Assembly: GCA_963841965.1 (NCBI GenBank)
Contig: CAWJES010000004.1
Span: forward strand, 186,001 to 250,000
Source of the DNA: Palsa-459 sp963841965
GTDB lineage: Bacteria; Actinomycetota; Acidimicrobiia; Acidimicrobiales; RAAP-2
Direction of reading: 5' to 3'
DNA: 64,000 bases
Shown: piece after piece, positions 52,102-60,874 of the stretch
How the letters are laid out: the number at the start of each line of letters is the position of its first letter
Numbering within the stretch: position 1 is the stretch's first letter
Translations under genes and position numbers: made by a program
The notes under the pieces: generated by a model
Database searches by the model: none
What the model was told of the DNA's origin: nothing
What the model saw: the letters and a program-made list of their open reading frames with translations, nothing else

Positions 52102-54458
52102 GCGCACGCCGGCTGCTTGCCGCCGTCGAGGGAGCCGTTGTCGTCGCGGCAATGGCGCTCGTGCCCGTCGCGCTGCTCGCCGCCCTGCACGCCCCGCTGG
52201 ACCCGCGGATGGAGCCTGTGGCCAGGGGTCTTGTCTCGGCGGGCTCGCTCGCCTGGTGTGCCGTCGTCATCCGACTGTCGCGACTCGTTGCGTCGCAGCT
52301 GCGCGGCGCGGCCGCGGCCTCGGCACAGGGACCGCTCGCCTGGGCCGCGATTCGCATCGCGGCGCTCGCCATCGCGATCGCCCCGTTCCTCGCCTCGAGC
52401 GCCGGGGCAGCACCGGCACCAGCGCCTATCCGCTCTCCAGCCGTCGCCACCGTCGTGGCCGTTGATTCGCCTCCGCGAGCCACCCGCCTCTACACGGTGG
52501 TCGCGGGCGACTCGCTCTGGACGATCGCATCGCAGCAGCTCGGGGACGCCGAGCGATGGACCGAGCTCGCATCCCTCAACCTCGGCCGCACGATGACCGG
52601 TGGCCGGACGTTCGAGGACCCGGACCTCATCCTTCCTGGATGGCGTCTGCGCCTCCCGACCTCGACGCCAGATCGCACCGGAGCGCCGCCCTCGGCCTCG
52701 TCATCGACCTCGGATGCGCAGCTTCCCCGCGCAGGGGTCCACCGACCAGGGGCCGAGGCTTCAGCGGAGCGAGCGGGTGGGAGTCCAACGCATCTGCGCC
52801 GGCACGGCGGGCAACGCCGGACGCCGCGCTCGGTGCCGTTGCCCGCGCTCATTGGTACAGGTGCTGTCCTCATCGCACTCGCCGCAGCGGCTCGCCGCCG
52901 GTCCAGGAGGCGGAGCCGGGTGCTGTTGAACGGTGAGCGGGCCGTCGACCTCGAGACCGTGCTGCTCTCGCATGCGTCGTTTGAACCATCCCTGCTCACC
53001 CGGGCCGTCCGCTCCCTGGCCGCAGCGGGTCTCCTCGACCGCTCCCGTCACCTCGTCGTGGAGCATGGCGAGGTGACGATGGACGACGGCTCGTGGCGCT
53101 ACGACCCGGCCGCCGCGACTGTGCCAGCGATCGTCCTGGTGCTCCTCCTCGGTGAGCATGACGGTCGCACCCACGTCGGCGTGGTCCCCGCGGGCTCGCA
53201 GTTCTCCATCGCCGGGCCCGAAGCGGCCGATCTCGTCCGAGACGCGATCCGTGTGGCCCCGTCCCTCGACCTCGGTGTCCCCGTCGCCGTCCTCCCCGAA
53301 GGGCTCCTGCGAGCGCTCGCCCTGCGCGACGACGGCGAGCTGGTGGTCTGCATCGGAGACCCCGGTTCGCTGGATCCGTCCATCGTGGCGAGGTGCGCGC
53401 TCATCACACACACGGGCTCGAGTCCCGCAGTGGACTGCGCTGGCGACGTCGTCGTCCTCGATGACGGCCCGTGCCTCCTGGCGAGCGCGCTCTCTCCCGA
53501 GGTGCGCGAGCTCCTCGACGGCGCCCACGACCTCGCGTTCGGCACCGCTGGCGGCACGGGAAGTCGCGGATCCTCGGGGCACGGAGCGAACCCGGCTGAC
53601 GCGAGGACCGTGCCGAATCCCGCCGTGGTCGCAGCGGCGAGGCGGATCCAGATCCCGGGCGACATGGTCGTCGTGCGGCTCCTCACCGCGGTCCCGAGGA
53701 TCGACGGTCTCGCAGTCCCCCTCGATCAGAGCAGGGAGCGGCGCGCCATCGAGCTCCTCGCCTACCTCGCCCTTCGCGGGGGCGAACCGGTGACGGGCGA
53801 GCGACTCAGGATGCGCGTCCTCGGGACCGCCGACGCTGACGCGGCGTCCAAGACCCTGTTCAACGTCGCGTCCTCCCTGCGGCGGAGCCTCGGCGATGGT
53901 CCAGAAGGACCGCGGCTGCCCGCTGCCGGAAGGCTCGGGCAGTACACGGTCACCGCCGACGTGACCTGCGACGTCGTGCTGCTCGCCGAGTGGCTCGGCC
54001 GCGCGCGTGCCTCGACGGACCCCGATGAGCGCCTGGCGTGGCTCCGCTGCGCGCTCGAGCTCATCGAGGGAGAGCCCTTCGCGACCGTCCTCTCCGGTTA
54101 CGACTGGTTCCTGGCCGAAGGGCACCTCACGAGGCTCCAAGTCCTGTGCGAGGACGCGGCGTGCGAGCTCGTCTCCCTGGCGCTCGAGCGCGACCTCGTC
54201 GCCCTGGCGACGCTCGCCGTCGAGCGGGCCCGTCTCATCGAGCCATCGAGCGAGCACCTGTCGATGGCAGCGGCCGACATCGCCGAGGCGCGGCTGCGCG
54301 CGACGGCCAACGGCCAGTGGCGGACGCTCGAGGCACAGACGCGCGACGCCCGCGGCTCGGTGGTCGCCGAGGACGCGGTCGGCGCCGGTCAGGCCAGCTT
54401 CGAGGCGATCGCTCCCGCGGCTCGAAGCACGGTGCCGTCTGCGCCCGTCGTGACGTAG
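52098..54458 (+). CDS. Transmembrane LysM protein with C-terminal bacterial transcriptional activator domain (BTAD)
   Basis: The 786-residue protein has predicted helices at about residues 12-31, 42-60, 80-102 and 247-265, and LysM at about 131-187 (LYTVVAGDSLWTIASQQLGDAERWTELASLN). A strongly basic stop-transfer (RRRSRRRSR) follows the last helix. A winged-helix region around residue 540-620 and a BTAD/TPR-like region to about residue 750 (LAWLRCALELIEGEPFATVLSGYDWFLAEGH) form the cytoplasmic part. The wall-binding domain would be outside and the regulator inside, so it may sense peptidoglycan. GTG 52098 overlaps the previous stop. The last 70 nt overlap ddl on the other strand. Confidence 0.78.
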   Translation: MSARRLLAAVEGAVVVAAMALVPVALLAALHAPLDPRMEPVARGLVSAGSLAWCAVVIRLSRLVASQLRGAAAASAQGPLAWAAIRIAALAIAIAPFLASSAGAAPAPAPIRSPAVATVVAVDSPPRATRLYTVVAGDSLWTIASQQLGDAERWTELASLNLGRTMTGGRTFEDPDLILPGWRLRLPTSTPDRTGAPPSASSSTSDAQLPRAGVHRPGAEASAERAGGSPTHLRRHGGQRRTPRSVPLPALIGTGAVLIALAAAARRRSRRRSRVLLNGERAVDLETVLLSHASFEPSLLTRAVRSLAAAGLLDRSRHLVVEHGEVTMDDGSWRYDPAAATVPAIVLVLLLGEHDGRTHVGVVPAGSQFSIAGPEAADLVRDAIRVAPSLDLGVPVAVLPEGLLRALALRDDGELVVCIGDPGSLDPSIVARCALITHTGSSPAVDCAGDVVVLDDGPCLLASALSPEVRELLDGAHDLAFGTAGGTGSRGSSGHGANPADARTVPNPAVVAAARRIQIPGDMVVVRLLTAVPRIDGLAVPLDQSRERRAIELLAYLALRGGEPVTGERLRMRVLGTADADAASKTLFNVASSLRRSLGDGPEGPRLPAAGRLGQYTVTADVTCDVVLLAEWLGRARASTDPDERLAWLRCALELIEGEPFATVLSGYDWFLAEGHLTRLQVLCEDAACELVSLALERDLVALATLAVERARLIEPSSEHLSMAAADIAEARLRATANGQWRTLEAQTRDARGSVVAEDAVGAGQASFEAIAPAARSTVPSAPVVT

Positions 54459-55495
54459 TGGTGCGCGCTCGAGGTCATCGCCTCCGACACGAGGTCGTCG
54501 AGAAGCGAGAGGAACGTGACGGGCGGATCGATGAACAGGTACCGCGACAGCGAACCGGGGATCGTGTTGATCTCATTGACGAAGAGCCCGTCCTCACCCT
54601 CGAGGAAATCGATGCGCGTCACGCCGCGCACGGAGCAGAGCGACGCGACGCGGGTCGCGGCTTCCAGCACCGCGCGGCGTCGATCGTCGCTGACTGCGGC
54701 CGGGAGCTCCCGGGGGGCCGACGCCATGCCCTCGGATCCGACGTACTTGTCCGCGTAGTCGAGGATCTCCGCACCAGCGTCGCGGCGGATGGGCCGCTCG
54801 ATCGCTGACAGCTGCAGCGTCGGGAAGGTGCGGACGGCTATCTGCAGGTCGACCAGGTCGGGCCGGTAGGGCTCGACGACGGCGCCGGCGCCGAGGTGAG
54901 GGTTCGCTCCGAGCCGGGCCTTCGCCGTCGCGAGATCGCCGACGACATCGATGCCGATCGACGATCCGCCGAAGCGGGGCTTGACGATGTACGGGCCGTC
55001 GAAGCCGACCGAGTCGGTGTCACCATTGAGCTCGACTCGCGGGAGCGCCGGGATGGCGTTCGCAGCCATCAGCGCGTGGAAGGCGAGCTTGTCCATGCCG
55101 ATCGCCGCCCCGGCGACGGTGGGGCCCGTGTACCGGATGCCCGCGAGATCAAGCGCCCCCTGGATCGATCCGTCCTCGCCGGGACCGCCGTGGGTGCACA
55201 GCACCACCGCGTCCACATCGAGCCGTCGCTGCCTGCCCAGGCGGCCGGCCGCGCTGAATCCCCCCTCAGGTCCGACCGAGAGCGTCAGGACCTCGGCGTC
55301 GCGGGGCGGACCCTCGAGGAACGCCGCCGCCTCGCTCGACGGATCGACCGACACGAATCCCCCGGTCTTGGTCCAGTAGATCGCGAGCGGATCACGCCCA
55401 GAGGCCACGAGCTCGCGGCCAGCCTGGAGGCCCGTCAGGATGCTGACATCGTGCTCCGGGGCGGGACCACCGAACAGCACCGCAACCTGGCCCAC
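54389..55495 (-). CDS. ddl: D-alanine--D-alanine ligase
   Basis: The 368-residue ATP-grasp enzyme has VAVLFGGPAPEHDVSILTGLQ, THGGPGEDGSIQG, YIVKPRFGGSSIGI and the metal-binding RIDFLEGEDGLFVNEINTIPGS. The lid region has DYADKYVGSEG with the Tyr usual for D-Ala-D-Ala ligases rather than D-lactate ligases. It makes the dipeptide for MurF, whose gene is 38 nt upstream. GTG 55495 gives the normal N-terminus. The C-terminal 23 codons overlap the convergent LysM-BTAD gene. Confidence 0.9.
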   Translation of the reverse strand: MGQVAVLFGGPAPEHDVSILTGLQAGRELVASGRDPLAIYWTKTGGFVSVDPSSEAAAFLEGPPRDAEVLTLSVGPEGGFSAAGRLGRQRRLDVDAVVLCTHGGPGEDGSIQGALDLAGIRYTGPTVAGAAIGMDKLAFHALMAANAIPALPRVELNGDTDSVGFDGPYIVKPRFGGSSIGIDVVGDLATAKARLGANPHLGAGAVVEPYRPDLVDLQIAVRTFPTLQLSAIERPIRRDAGAEILDYADKYVGSEGMASAPRELPAAVSDDRRRAVLEAATRVASLCSVRGVTRIDFLEGEDGLFVNEINTIPGSLSRYLFIDPPVTFLSLLDDLVSEAMTSSAHHYVTTGADGTVLRAAGAIASKLA

Positions 55496-55533
55496 GATCC
55501 CGCCTCTCTCCGGCCGACCGTCGACCGGGTGGC

Positions 55534-57066
55534 TCAAGGGTAGTGGTCGGGCAGGTCGTTCTCGTAGAGCACGGCGTCGCCCGGCCCCAGCTCGGCGCGC
55601 ACCCACTGCACGGCGCTGTCACGGTCCGTGACCCCGATCGATGTGCCCCCGTGGGCCTGCACGCCTGCCTCCAGCGCCTTCGCGTTCGTCCTGCCCACGA
55701 CGAGCACGGTCGCACCGAGGAGGGCCGACGCCCCCGCGAACGCCTCGTTCTCCGTGGCCTGGCGACGGCCGAGCTCGACCATCCCCGGCGTCACGACGAC
55801 TCGGCGCCCATTGACGGGCGCCGACGCGAGGACCTGGAGGGCGGCGGCGGCCCCGGCTGGGTTCGAGTTGTATGTGTCGTCGACGATCAGGACCCCCGAT
55901 GGCGCCGTCGACACGGCCAGCCGGTTCGCCACCGGGGCCACCTTGGAGATCCTCGCGGCGAGTCCCACGGGGTCGAAGCCGAGGGCCACCGCAGCTGCGA
56001 GGGCGCAGGCGAGGTTGACGGCCTGGATGCCGGGTATCTGGGTGGCATGCGCGACGGTCTCACCTCGGACGGTGACGCGCCACGATCCCTCGACGACCTC
56101 GACGCGAACGTCGGCCTCCGGTGACGAGGAGCCTGCCCGCACGACGTCGCGCGCCTGTCCGGCGAGCTCGTCGGCGAGGACCGCCAGCCGCTCGTCATCG
56201 ACGTTGAGCACGACCGATCGGGCTCGCTCGGTGATCTCGGACTTGGCTTCGAGCGTCCGCTCGAGGGTCCCGAACCGCTCGAGGTGCACCGGTCCGATCG
56301 CGGTGATGACGGCCACGTCGGGCGGGCACCACGCGCACATGGAGCGGATCTCGCCTGGTCCGTACGTACCCATCTCGGCGATGAAGACCCGCGTGCCGTC
56401 GGCGAGGTTGTCGTTGATCGCCCTGGCGAGCCCCGCTCGGTTGTTGAAGCTCCGGGGAGTCGGGACGACAGCCGTCTCGCCAGCCAGGAGATCAGCCAGG
56501 TGCTGCTTGGTGGAAGTCTTCCCGTAGCTCCCGGTGATCGCGACGATCTGCGGGCGAACGCGCTCGATCCGCCGCGTGGCGCGCTCGACCCAGGACCTCG
56601 AGGCCCGAAGCTCGATCGGGGCCAGGAGGGCTGACGACGCGTCGACCGCCAGGGGGACGAGCAGCACGACGACGGAGGCCAGGGCGACCGGGGTCGCGGT
56701 GAATGCGGCGAGGGCGCCCAGGATCGCGAGCAGCCCGGCGGACACAGCCGCCAGGGTCCTGAGGCGCCTCGTCCAGGCCAGCTTGCTCGTTCGGCCCCGG
56801 ATCCCGAGCCGAGGTGGCCCGACGAGGGTCGCGAGGCCGACGACGACCGCGAGCAGCGGGATGAAGAACGCTGCAACCGTCGCGGCGACCGCCACCACGG
56901 AGAGCACCGCGGCCATCGGTGTGGCTGTCCACCAGCGCCACGTGAACCGGAGGACGCTGCCGGGGAGGTAATGCTCGCGCTGGGCGACCCGCAGCCACCG
57001 GAGCCATGACGCCGTGGCGCCCGCAGCCAGCGCCGCCGCGGCGATCGCGTCGCCCGCAGGATTCAT
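55534..57066 (-). CDS. murF: Membrane-anchored MurF-like ligase
   Basis: The protein has 510 residues. The N-terminal ~150 residues have about four membrane helices (near 5-24, 52-82, 104-122, 126-146), absent from ordinary soluble MurF. The ligase core follows with P-loop ITGSYGKTSTKQ (about 177-188), SFNNRAGLARAI, EMGTYGPGEI, NVDDERL and DDTYNSNP. MurF adds D-Ala-D-Ala to the UDP-muramoyl tripeptide. The anchor suggests synthesis at the membrane or a divergent substrate such as a lipid-linked or glycan ligase reaction. ATG 57066 overlaps the hydrolase stop (ATGA). Confidence 0.85.
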   Translation of the reverse strand: MNPAGDAIAAAALAAGATASWLRWLRVAQREHYLPGSVLRFTWRWWTATPMAAVLSVVAVAATVAAFFIPLLAVVVGLATLVGPPRLGIRGRTSKLAWTRRLRTLAAVSAGLLAILGALAAFTATPVALASVVVLLVPLAVDASSALLAPIELRASRSWVERATRRIERVRPQIVAITGSYGKTSTKQHLADLLAGETAVVPTPRSFNNRAGLARAINDNLADGTRVFIAEMGTYGPGEIRSMCAWCPPDVAVITAIGPVHLERFGTLERTLEAKSEITERARSVVLNVDDERLAVLADELAGQARDVVRAGSSSPEADVRVEVVEGSWRVTVRGETVAHATQIPGIQAVNLACALAAAVALGFDPVGLAARISKVAPVANRLAVSTAPSGVLIVDDTYNSNPAGAAAALQVLASAPVNGRRVVVTPGMVELGRRQATENEAFAGASALLGATVLVVGRTNAKALEAGVQAHGGTSIGVTDRDSAVQWVRAELGPGDAVLYENDLPDHYP

Positions 57067-57827
57067 CCGTGTGCACCGAGGAGGCCGAGGGTTGCCGTCA
57101 CGAGGGGGCCGGGCGCCTCCGTCGGCACGAGGTGGCCGACGCCGTCGAGCACCGTCAGGGTCGCGCCGACGCAGATGTCGCGGGCTCGCTCGGCGACAAC
57201 GACGGGTGTCGTCGTGTCCAGGGCTCCCCACACGAGCGAGACCTCGCAGCGCAGGGCCGCCAGCTCCTCCTCGTATGACTCGTTGATCTGCGCGACGAGG
57301 ACGTCGCGCATCACGCCCGTGGCCGCCCGGTAGTCGGCGGACCCGTGCCGGCGTCGGGAGGCCTCGAGTCTCTCCTCGGACACGAGGTGCCAGCGTGCCG
57401 CGGTGCGGACCAGCTGGTACCGACGAGATGGCCTCGCGGACGGCAGCGCGCTGCGCACCAGAGGGACGCCGGTCAGGATCAGGGACCCCACGAGATCAGG
57501 GTGCCCCGCAGCGAGGCAGGTGGCGATCCGGCCTCCGAAGGAGTGGCCGAGGACGACGGGGGGGCCCGCTTCCTCGGCGATCTGCTCGATGAGGGGCGCG
57601 AGGACCTCGGCGTAGCCCAACGCCCCCATGGCCTTCGGCGGCGCCGGAGTGGCACCGAAGCCGGGAAGGTCGACCGAGGTCACGGCGCATCCGCGGGCCG
57701 CCAGGTCTGCCGCCACCGTCGAGAAGTCCTCGTGTGTGCGGCGCCAGCCGTGCAGCGCGACCACCCTCGTCGGGCCCTCTCCAGTCGAGGCGCCGAACAG
57801 GGCGCCGTCGAGGAAGGCACTGAGCAC
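57063..57827 (-). CDS. Alpha/beta hydrolase
   Basis: The 254-residue hydrolase has ALHGWRRTHEDF (oxyanion HG), the nucleophile in LGHSFGGRIA, a catalytic Asp near GALDTTTP and the final His in GVGHLVPTEAP. The substrate is unknown. It is the first gene of a coupled hydrolase-murF-ddl operon, so a cell-wall or precursor-related esterase is a reasonable guess. On the minus strand TAGCCT (57834-57839) is 6 nt before GTG 57827, giving a leaderless start. Confidence 0.85.
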   Translation of the reverse strand: MLSAFLDGALFGASTGEGPTRVVALHGWRRTHEDFSTVAADLAARGCAVTSVDLPGFGATPAPPKAMGALGYAEVLAPLIEQIAEEAGPPVVLGHSFGGRIATCLAAGHPDLVGSLILTGVPLVRSALPSARPSRRYQLVRTAARWHLVSEERLEASRRRHGSADYRAATGVMRDVLVAQINESYEEELAALRCEVSLVWGALDTTTPVVVAERARDICVGATLTVLDGVGHLVPTEAPGPLVTATLGLLGAHG

Positions 57828-57833
57828 CCAGTG

Positions 57834-57912
57834 AGGCTACCAACGGTCAATTCGCGCCCTCGGCCTCTCCGAAGCCCCGGATCCGGTCATCGTCACTGCG
57901 AATCGGTAGGTT
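57834..57912. promoter_or_regulatory. Divergent leaderless -10 boxes for hydrolase and helicase
   Basis: Minus: TAGCCT (57834-57839), 6 nt from GTG 57827. Plus: TAGGTT (57907-57912), 6 nt from GTG 57919. The 91-nt region between the two starts therefore serves both genes. Confidence 0.55.
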
Positions 57913-57918
57913 GCCGCT

Positions 57919-59466
57919 GTGGAGGACCGTGACGACGCACTCAGGACACCGGGATTCACTCCCGAGCAGCTTGAGGCGATCGAGGCACCGGACCGTCGGC
58001 TGATCGTCCGCGCGGGAGCGGGGGCAGGCAAGACCCGAGTGCTGACGCAGCGCGTCGTACGACGGATCGCAGAGGAGGACATCGACCCGGACCGCGTGCT
58101 GGTCGCGACGTTCAGTCGAAAGGCAGCGGGCGAGCTGCGCACCCGGCTGCACGCCTCCGGTGTCGAGGGGGTCCGGGCGGGAACGTTCCACCGCGCGGCG
58201 CTCGAGCTCGTCCGCGATGCCCGGTCCCTCCGCGAGCAGCCGCCCCCTGTCATCGCCGGCGACCGGCATCGGCTCTTCACAATGGTCGTCAGCGAGCTGG
58301 GGATAACGCTGCCCGCTCCGGCTGTCGCCCGGCTCGAGGCCGAACTCAGCTGGGCCAAGGCACGTCGGCTCGACGCGAGCAGCTACGTCGAGGGCGCGAA
58401 AGCGGCGCGCAGGCGGATGCCGGCGTCCGCCGAGCAGATGGAGCGGATCATCGAGGCGTACGACCGCATCTGCCGCACCCGGGGGGTCCTCGACTTCGAC
58501 GGCCTGCTCGAGGAAGCCACGAGCCTGCTCGAGCGCGACGATGTCATCCGGGACGGATTCCGGTGGCGGACGCGCCACCTGTTCGTCGACGAGCTGCAGG
58601 ATATGAACCCCGCCCAGTTCGACCTCCTCTGTGCGATGGCCGGCGACGATCCGGACCTCTTCGGGGTGGGCGACCCGAACCAGTCCATCTACGGCTGGAA
58701 CGGGGCCGACCCCCACCTCCTCGACGTGCTGGCCGAACGGTGGCCCGGGACCAGGATCCTGCACCTCCCCCGCAACCACCGCTCGACGGACGCGATCGTG
58801 AGGGTCGCCACAGCAGCGCTCGACTACGGGCCCCTCGATCTGATCCCAGCGAGGGAGGGGGGCGCCGTCCCGCGGATCGTCGGCTTCGACGACGCTCGGG
58901 CGGAGGCGCAGGGCATCGCGGCATGGTGCCGCTCGATGCACGGTCCAGCCCGCCGATGGAGCCAGACGGCGGTCCTCACGAGGACCAATGCCGCGATCGA
59001 TGCGATCGAGGTGGCCTGCGCCTCCGCCGGCGTGCCCGTCGAGCGCCTCGGCGCCGAGCACTCCCCCGCCTCGGACCTCGACGAGCCGGTCGGCAGGCGC
59101 GGCCTGCCTCCCGAGCAGGTCGATGCCGTCGTCCTCTCGACCATCCACCGGGCGAAGGGCCTCGAGTGGGAGCACGTCGCCGTCGCCGGACTCGCTGAGG
59201 GCCACCTCCCGCTCGCCGGGGCGACGACCCCCGAGCAGCTCGACGAGGAACGGCGCCTCCTGTACGTGGCGATGACCCGGCCGGAATCCACGCTGCTGTG
59301 CACGTGGTCCTCGGACGGCGGGAGGCGAACGAGGTCGCGCTTCCTCGCACCCGTCGCTGCCGAGATCGATCGACTCAACGAGGAGCGCCAGCCGCTCGAG
59401 GGCTCCGCGCTCTCGAGGCGCATCGCGTCGCTGCGCGACGTGCTGCCTCCGAGGTCGGAGGGCTAG
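57919..59466 (+). CDS. Short UvrD/Rep-like superfamily 1 helicase
   Basis: The 515-residue protein has Walker A AGAGAGKTRV (residues 32-41), ATFSRKAAGELR, motif II LFVDELQDMN, GVGDPNQSIYGWNGAD, HLPRNHRST, STIHRAKGLEWEHVAV and YVAMTRPESTLLC. All SF1A motifs are present, but it is about 200 residues shorter than E. coli UvrD and has reduced 1B/2B insertions. It unwinds DNA in repair or replication restart. GTG 57919 is placed by the TAGGTT box. The 669-codon frame on the other strand is an artefact of GC bias. Confidence 0.88.
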   Translation: MEDRDDALRTPGFTPEQLEAIEAPDRRLIVRAGAGAGKTRVLTQRVVRRIAEEDIDPDRVLVATFSRKAAGELRTRLHASGVEGVRAGTFHRAALELVRDARSLREQPPPVIAGDRHRLFTMVVSELGITLPAPAVARLEAELSWAKARRLDASSYVEGAKAARRRMPASAEQMERIIEAYDRICRTRGVLDFDGLLEEATSLLERDDVIRDGFRWRTRHLFVDELQDMNPAQFDLLCAMAGDDPDLFGVGDPNQSIYGWNGADPHLLDVLAERWPGTRILHLPRNHRSTDAIVRVATAALDYGPLDLIPAREGGAVPRIVGFDDARAEAQGIAAWCRSMHGPARRWSQTAVLTRTNAAIDAIEVACASAGVPVERLGAEHSPASDLDEPVGRRGLPPEQVDAVVLSTIHRAKGLEWEHVAVAGLAEGHLPLAGATTPEQLDEERRLLYVAMTRPESTLLCTWSSDGGRRTRSRFLAPVAAEIDRLNEERQPLEGSALSRRIASLRDVLPPRSEG

Positions 59467-59469
59467 CCT
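59464..59469 (+). promoter_or_regulatory. Leaderless -10 box for the GlcD-like gene
   Basis: TAGCCT overlaps the helicase stop and lies 7 nt before ATG 59477. Confidence 0.5.
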
Positions 59470-59476
59470 CGCCCCG

Positions 59477-60874
59477 ATGGGAGCCGCCGACCTGCTGATC
59501 ACCGAGCTGGAGGCTGCGCTGCCCGCCGGACGCGTCGCGACGGGTGCCGCGATCAGCCCGGACGACTGCCACGACGAGTCGCTCCATCCCTGCGAGACCC
59601 TGCCCCTCTGCGTCGTGCGGCCGCAGTCGACGCAGGAGGTCGTGATCGTGGCCGCCACGTGCGACCGGTACGACACGCCGATCGTCGCCCGCGGATCGGG
59701 CACGGGGCTGTCCGGTGCCGGCACCCCTCTTCCCGGCGCGGTCCTGGTCGCCTTTGATGCGATGGCCTGCGTCAAGGAGGTCGACGTCGAGAACCAGGTC
59801 GCCGTCGTCGAGCCGGGCGTGACGCTGCGCGAGCTCGAGGCGGCATTGACGGGCACGGGGCTCTCCTATCCCGTCTATCCGGGTGAGCTCTCCGGATCGC
59901 TCGGTGGCAACGTCAACACCAACGCCGGCGGCATGCGGGCGGTCCGTCACGGCGTCACCCGCCACCACGTCATCGGGCTCGAGCTCGTGCTTATCGACGG
60001 CACGGTGGTGCGCACCGGCGGGAAGGTGATGAAGTCATCGTCCGGATACGACCTCACCCAGCTCGTCGTGGGTTCGGAGGGAACGCTGGCTCTCGTCACG
60101 GAGGTCACCGTCAAGCTCTCCCCGGCGCTCGAGCACGTCGCGACCCTGCTCGTCCCGTTCGGCGACGTCGCCCAAGTGACCGAGGCGGTGCCCCGCATCC
60201 TCGCGACCGGACTGGCCCCGTCGATCCTCGAGTACCTCGACGCCGTGTCGATGGCAGCGGTGACCAAGGCGGCGTCGCTCGAGTTCGGGGTCCCCGACGA
60301 CATCACGCAGAAGGCGGCGGCCTGGCTGGTCGTGGTGCTCGAGACGAGGACGCCCGTCATGCTTGATGATGACACCGCCTTCGCGGCCGAGCTCCTCGCC
60401 GACCTGGGCGCGCTCGACGTATTCGTCCTGCCCACCAATGCGGGCAAGGGCCTCATCGAGGCGAGGGAGCGATCCTTCTACGTCAGCAAGGCGGCGGGTG
60501 CCGACGAGATCATCGACATCGTCGTCCCCCGCGCGGAGGTGACGGCGTTCCTCGCGGCTGCGACGGCGATCGCGCAGCGCCACGAGGCGTTCATCTCGGG
60601 ATGCGGCCACGTGGGCGACGGCAACATCCACCTCGCCGTCTTCCAGCCTGACCGCCCCCGGCGCACCGCGATGCTCGACGAGCTCTTCGCGGCGGGTATC
60701 GACGCGGGCGGCAAGGTCTCCGGGGAGCACGGGATCGGCGTCGACAAGCAGCGTCCGTACCTCGCACTCACAGATCCGGCGGTGCTCGACCTGCAGCATC
60801 GGATCAAGGCCGCGTTCGATCCCAAGGGCCTGCTCAACCCCGGGCGCATGCTCGACGACAGGAGAAACGCGTGA
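59477..60874 (+). CDS. FAD-binding 2-hydroxyacid dehydrogenase (GlcD-like)
   Basis: The 465-residue protein of the vanillyl-alcohol-oxidase/GlcD fold has the FAD domain IVARGSGTGLSGAGTPLPG, YPGELSGSLGGNVNTNAGGMRAVRHGVTRHHV and GSEGTLALVTEVTV. The C-terminal oxidase cap has CGHVGDGNIHLAVF and GEHGIGVDKQ. It oxidises glycolate, D-lactate or a related 2-hydroxyacid to the 2-oxoacid. Its stop overlaps the GTG of a TPP-dependent enzyme, suggesting that the oxoacid is used next. Electron acceptor unknown. Confidence 0.88.
   Translation: MGAADLLITELEAALPAGRVATGAAISPDDCHDESLHPCETLPLCVVRPQSTQEVVIVAATCDRYDTPIVARGSGTGLSGAGTPLPGAVLVAFDAMACVKEVDVENQVAVVEPGVTLRELEAALTGTGLSYPVYPGELSGSLGGNVNTNAGGMRAVRHGVTRHHVIGLELVLIDGTVVRTGGKVMKSSSGYDLTQLVVGSEGTLALVTEVTVKLSPALEHVATLLVPFGDVAQVTEAVPRILATGLAPSILEYLDAVSMAAVTKAASLEFGVPDDITQKAAAWLVVVLETRTPVMLDDDTAFAAELLADLGALDVFVLPTNAGKGLIEARERSFYVSKAAGADEIIDIVVPRAEVTAFLAAATAIAQRHEAFISGCGHVGDGNIHLAVFQPDRPRRTAMLDELFAAGIDAGGKVSGEHGIGVDKQRPYLALTDPAVLDLQHRIKAAFDPKGLLNPGRMLDDRRNA

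Noticed and set aside
57847..59856. 669-codon open frame on the minus strand opposite the UvrD-like gene
   Set aside because: Arg/Gly-rich translation without family features, exactly antisense to a helicase with all SF1 motifs; a GC-bias shadow.
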